DNA of 5,293 nt from an uncultured Candidatus Saccharibacteria bacterium (GTDB lineage Bacteria; Patescibacteria; Saccharimonadia; Saccharimonadales; UBA5946): assembly GCA_946886435.1 (NCBI GenBank), contig CAMPIR010000049.1, forward strand, positions 1 through 5,293. Direction: 5' to 3'. The position numbers were made by a program, and so were the translations under genes. Below, in pieces: positions 4,160 through 5,293 of this stretch. The notes beneath the pieces were generated by a model, which was given only the letters and a program-made list of their open reading frames with translations, did no database searches and was not told the DNA's origin. Position 1 is the stretch's first letter; every line of letters begins with the position of its first letter.

Positions 4160-5293
4160 ATGTCAGATATCAAAGTAAAAGAACTAGCACGCGACCTTCA
4201 GCGTAGTATCGAGAATCTCCAGGTTGGTGGTGAGCTCGGTACATCCGGCATCGTTACCCGTGTTGGTGATGGTGTGGCCTGGATCTATGGCCTGACCGAC
4301 TGTGGATTTAATGAAATTGTTCGTATCGAGACAGCCGACGGTGTTGTTGAAGCGTTCGCGCTGAACCTCATGGAAGACGAGATCGGTGCTGTTCTCCTCG
4401 GCGAAGACTCAAAGGTTAAAGCCGGAGCGCGCGTCACGCTCGCTGGTAACGTCCTCTCGGTGCCGGTTGGCGAAGAGCTGCTCGGCCGTGTCGTTGACCC
4501 TCTCGGCCGTCCCCTCGACGGTAAGGGTCCGATCAAGACCAAGAAAACTGGTCTCGTTGAGCGTCCTGCTATCGGCGTCATGGGTCGCAAAAGCGTCCAT
4601 GAACCACTGATGACCGGCCTCATGGCTATCGACACGATGGTACCGATCGGTCGTGGCCAGCGTGAGCTGATCATCGGTGACCGCCAGACCGGTAAAACGG
4701 CTATTGCTGTCGACACGATGATCAACCAGGCTCGTCAAAAGACTGGCGTCGTTAACGTTTACGTTGCGATCGGCCAGAAGCTCTCAAAGGTTGCTCGTAT
4801 TATCGATCGCCTCGAAGAAGAAGGTGTAATGGATCAGTCGATTGTTGTCGTGACTGGCCCGAGTGACCCTGCCTCCCTGCTCTACTTGGCGCCGTATGCC
4901 GGTACCGCTATGGGTGAGTATTTCCGTGACAATAAAGGTCACGCCCTGATGATCTATGACGACCTAACGAAACACGCTATGGCTTATCGACAAATGTCAC
5001 TCCTGCTCCGTCGTCCACCGGGACGCGAAGCTTACCCAGGTGATGTTTTCTATCTGCACTCACGCCTTTTGGAGCGTGCTGCGAAGCTCAGTGATGATCT
5101 CGGTGCTGGTTCGTTGACCGCCCTACCTATCATCGAAACCCAGGCTGGTGACATCTCGGCTTACATCCCGACGAACGTCATCTCGATTACTGACGGTCAG
5201 ATCTTTCTTGAAACAGACCTGTTCTACCAGGGCATCCGTCCGGCTATCTCCGTTGGTCTGTCGGTCTCACGTGTTGGTGGATCAGCTCAGACA
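4160..5293 (+). CDS. atpA: F1Fo ATP synthase subunit alpha (3'-truncated by window edge)
   Basis: The first 378 residues are present and the frame runs off the right edge; full alpha subunits are about 500-515 residues. Alpha alternates with beta in the F1 hexamer and holds a regulatory nucleotide while completing the catalytic sites. Residues 1-25 are the N-terminal helix that meets delta, and about 26-95 the beta-barrel. The P-loop is GDRQTGKT at 173-180 with Lys179. [11 protein letters not shown] follows at 205, the Walker B strand ALMIYDD at 262-268, [20 protein letters not shown] at 284-303, and SVSRVGG at 368-374, where Arg371 is the counterpart of the E. coli Arg376 finger. The loop at 309-318 ([10 protein letters not shown]) is about nine residues shorter than in E. 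coli, a common bacterial form. The start is ATG 4160, with AGGAG at 4144-4148, 11 bases upstream and next to the atpH stop. Codon use is strongly biased (CTC, GGT, ATC, GTT), as expected of a highly expressed gene. Confidence 0.98.
   Translation, partial: MSDIKVKELARDLQRSIENLQVGGELGTSGIVTRVGDGVAWIYGLTDCGFNEIVRIETADGVVEAFALNLMEDEIGAVLLGEDSKVKAGARVTLAGNVLSVPVGEELLGRVVDPLGRPLDGKGPIKTKKTGLVERPAIGVMGRKSVHEPLMTGLMAIDTMVPIGRGQRELIIGDRQTGKTAIAVDTMINQARQKTGVVNVYVAIGQKLSKVARIIDRLEEEGVMDQSIVVVTGPSDPASLLYLAPYAGTAMGEYFRDNKGHALMIYDDLTKHAMAYRQMSLLLRRPPGREAYPGDVFYLHSRLLERAAKLSDDLGAGSLTALPIIETQAGDISAYIPTNVISITDGQIFLETDLFYQGIRPAISVGLSVSRVGGSAQT

Noticed and set aside
4285..4738. Minus-strand and + frame-shifted ORFs inside atpA (4285-4725, 4409-4738, 4386-4610)
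   Set aside because: They are shadows of the highly biased atpA codons and have no domain or start evidence.
1..5293. Mobile elements, CRISPR repeats, tRNA or rRNA genes
   Set aside because: No transposase or integrase sequence, no spaced direct repeats and no tRNA-like cloverleaf or rRNA sequence was seen on either strand.

Overview
The window is about half G+C and carries a compact, gene-dense bacterial segment. Its dominant content is the first five genes of a canonical F1Fo ATP synthase operon on the + strand: atpB, atpE, atpF, atpH and atpA, the last cut by the window edge. No atpI lies upstream. The very short delta subunit, small gene sizes, Asp-type c subunit, mycoredoxin-like CGYC redoxin and small zinc-ribbon protein suggest a Patescibacteria/CPR lineage, most probably Saccharibacteria. 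This placement is inferred from gene style and was not tested by any search. The stop codons seen are TAG, TAA and TGA, so nothing suggests the UGA-Gly code used by some other CPR groups.

Left part (1-1364): the C-terminal ATPase domain of an ABC-F translation factor runs in from the left edge on the + strand. Its stop codon overlaps by 11 bases the end of a convergent hypothetical gene (592-1089, -). Upstream of that gene, 35 bases away, is a second small hypothetical gene (1125-1364, -). The two probably form one minus-strand unit of unknown function.

Middle part (1365-2141): on the minus strand come a glutaredoxin/mycoredoxin-like gene (1497-1760) and a zinc-ribbon gene (1799-2011). The 132-base gap between the redoxin and the small hypothetical gene is the most structured DNA in the window. 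It holds a perfect TATAAT -10 element, an 11-bp perfect hairpin, a 5-bp hairpin and an intrinsic terminator ending about 20 bases before the next ribosome binding site. A competing long-range pairing would destroy both the first hairpin and the terminator. This is the layout expected of a transcription attenuator or riboregulator controlling the two hypothetical genes. The 130-base gap 2012-2141 holds overlapping divergent promoters, one for the zinc-ribbon gene (probably leaderless) and one with an extended -10 element for the ATP synthase operon.

Right part (2142-5293): the atp genes are spaced 4 to 21 bases apart, most with clear Shine-Dalgarno sequences. They encode the Fo a subunit (stator half-channel), the c-ring subunit, the b stalk, a shortened delta that ties the stalk to F1, and the alpha subunit of the catalytic head. 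Together they couple ion flow across the membrane to ATP synthesis or hydrolysis. No mobile element, CRISPR array, tRNA or rRNA was seen. The main candidates for new biology are the attenuator-like leader with its uncharacterised two-gene unit, and the compact delta subunit.
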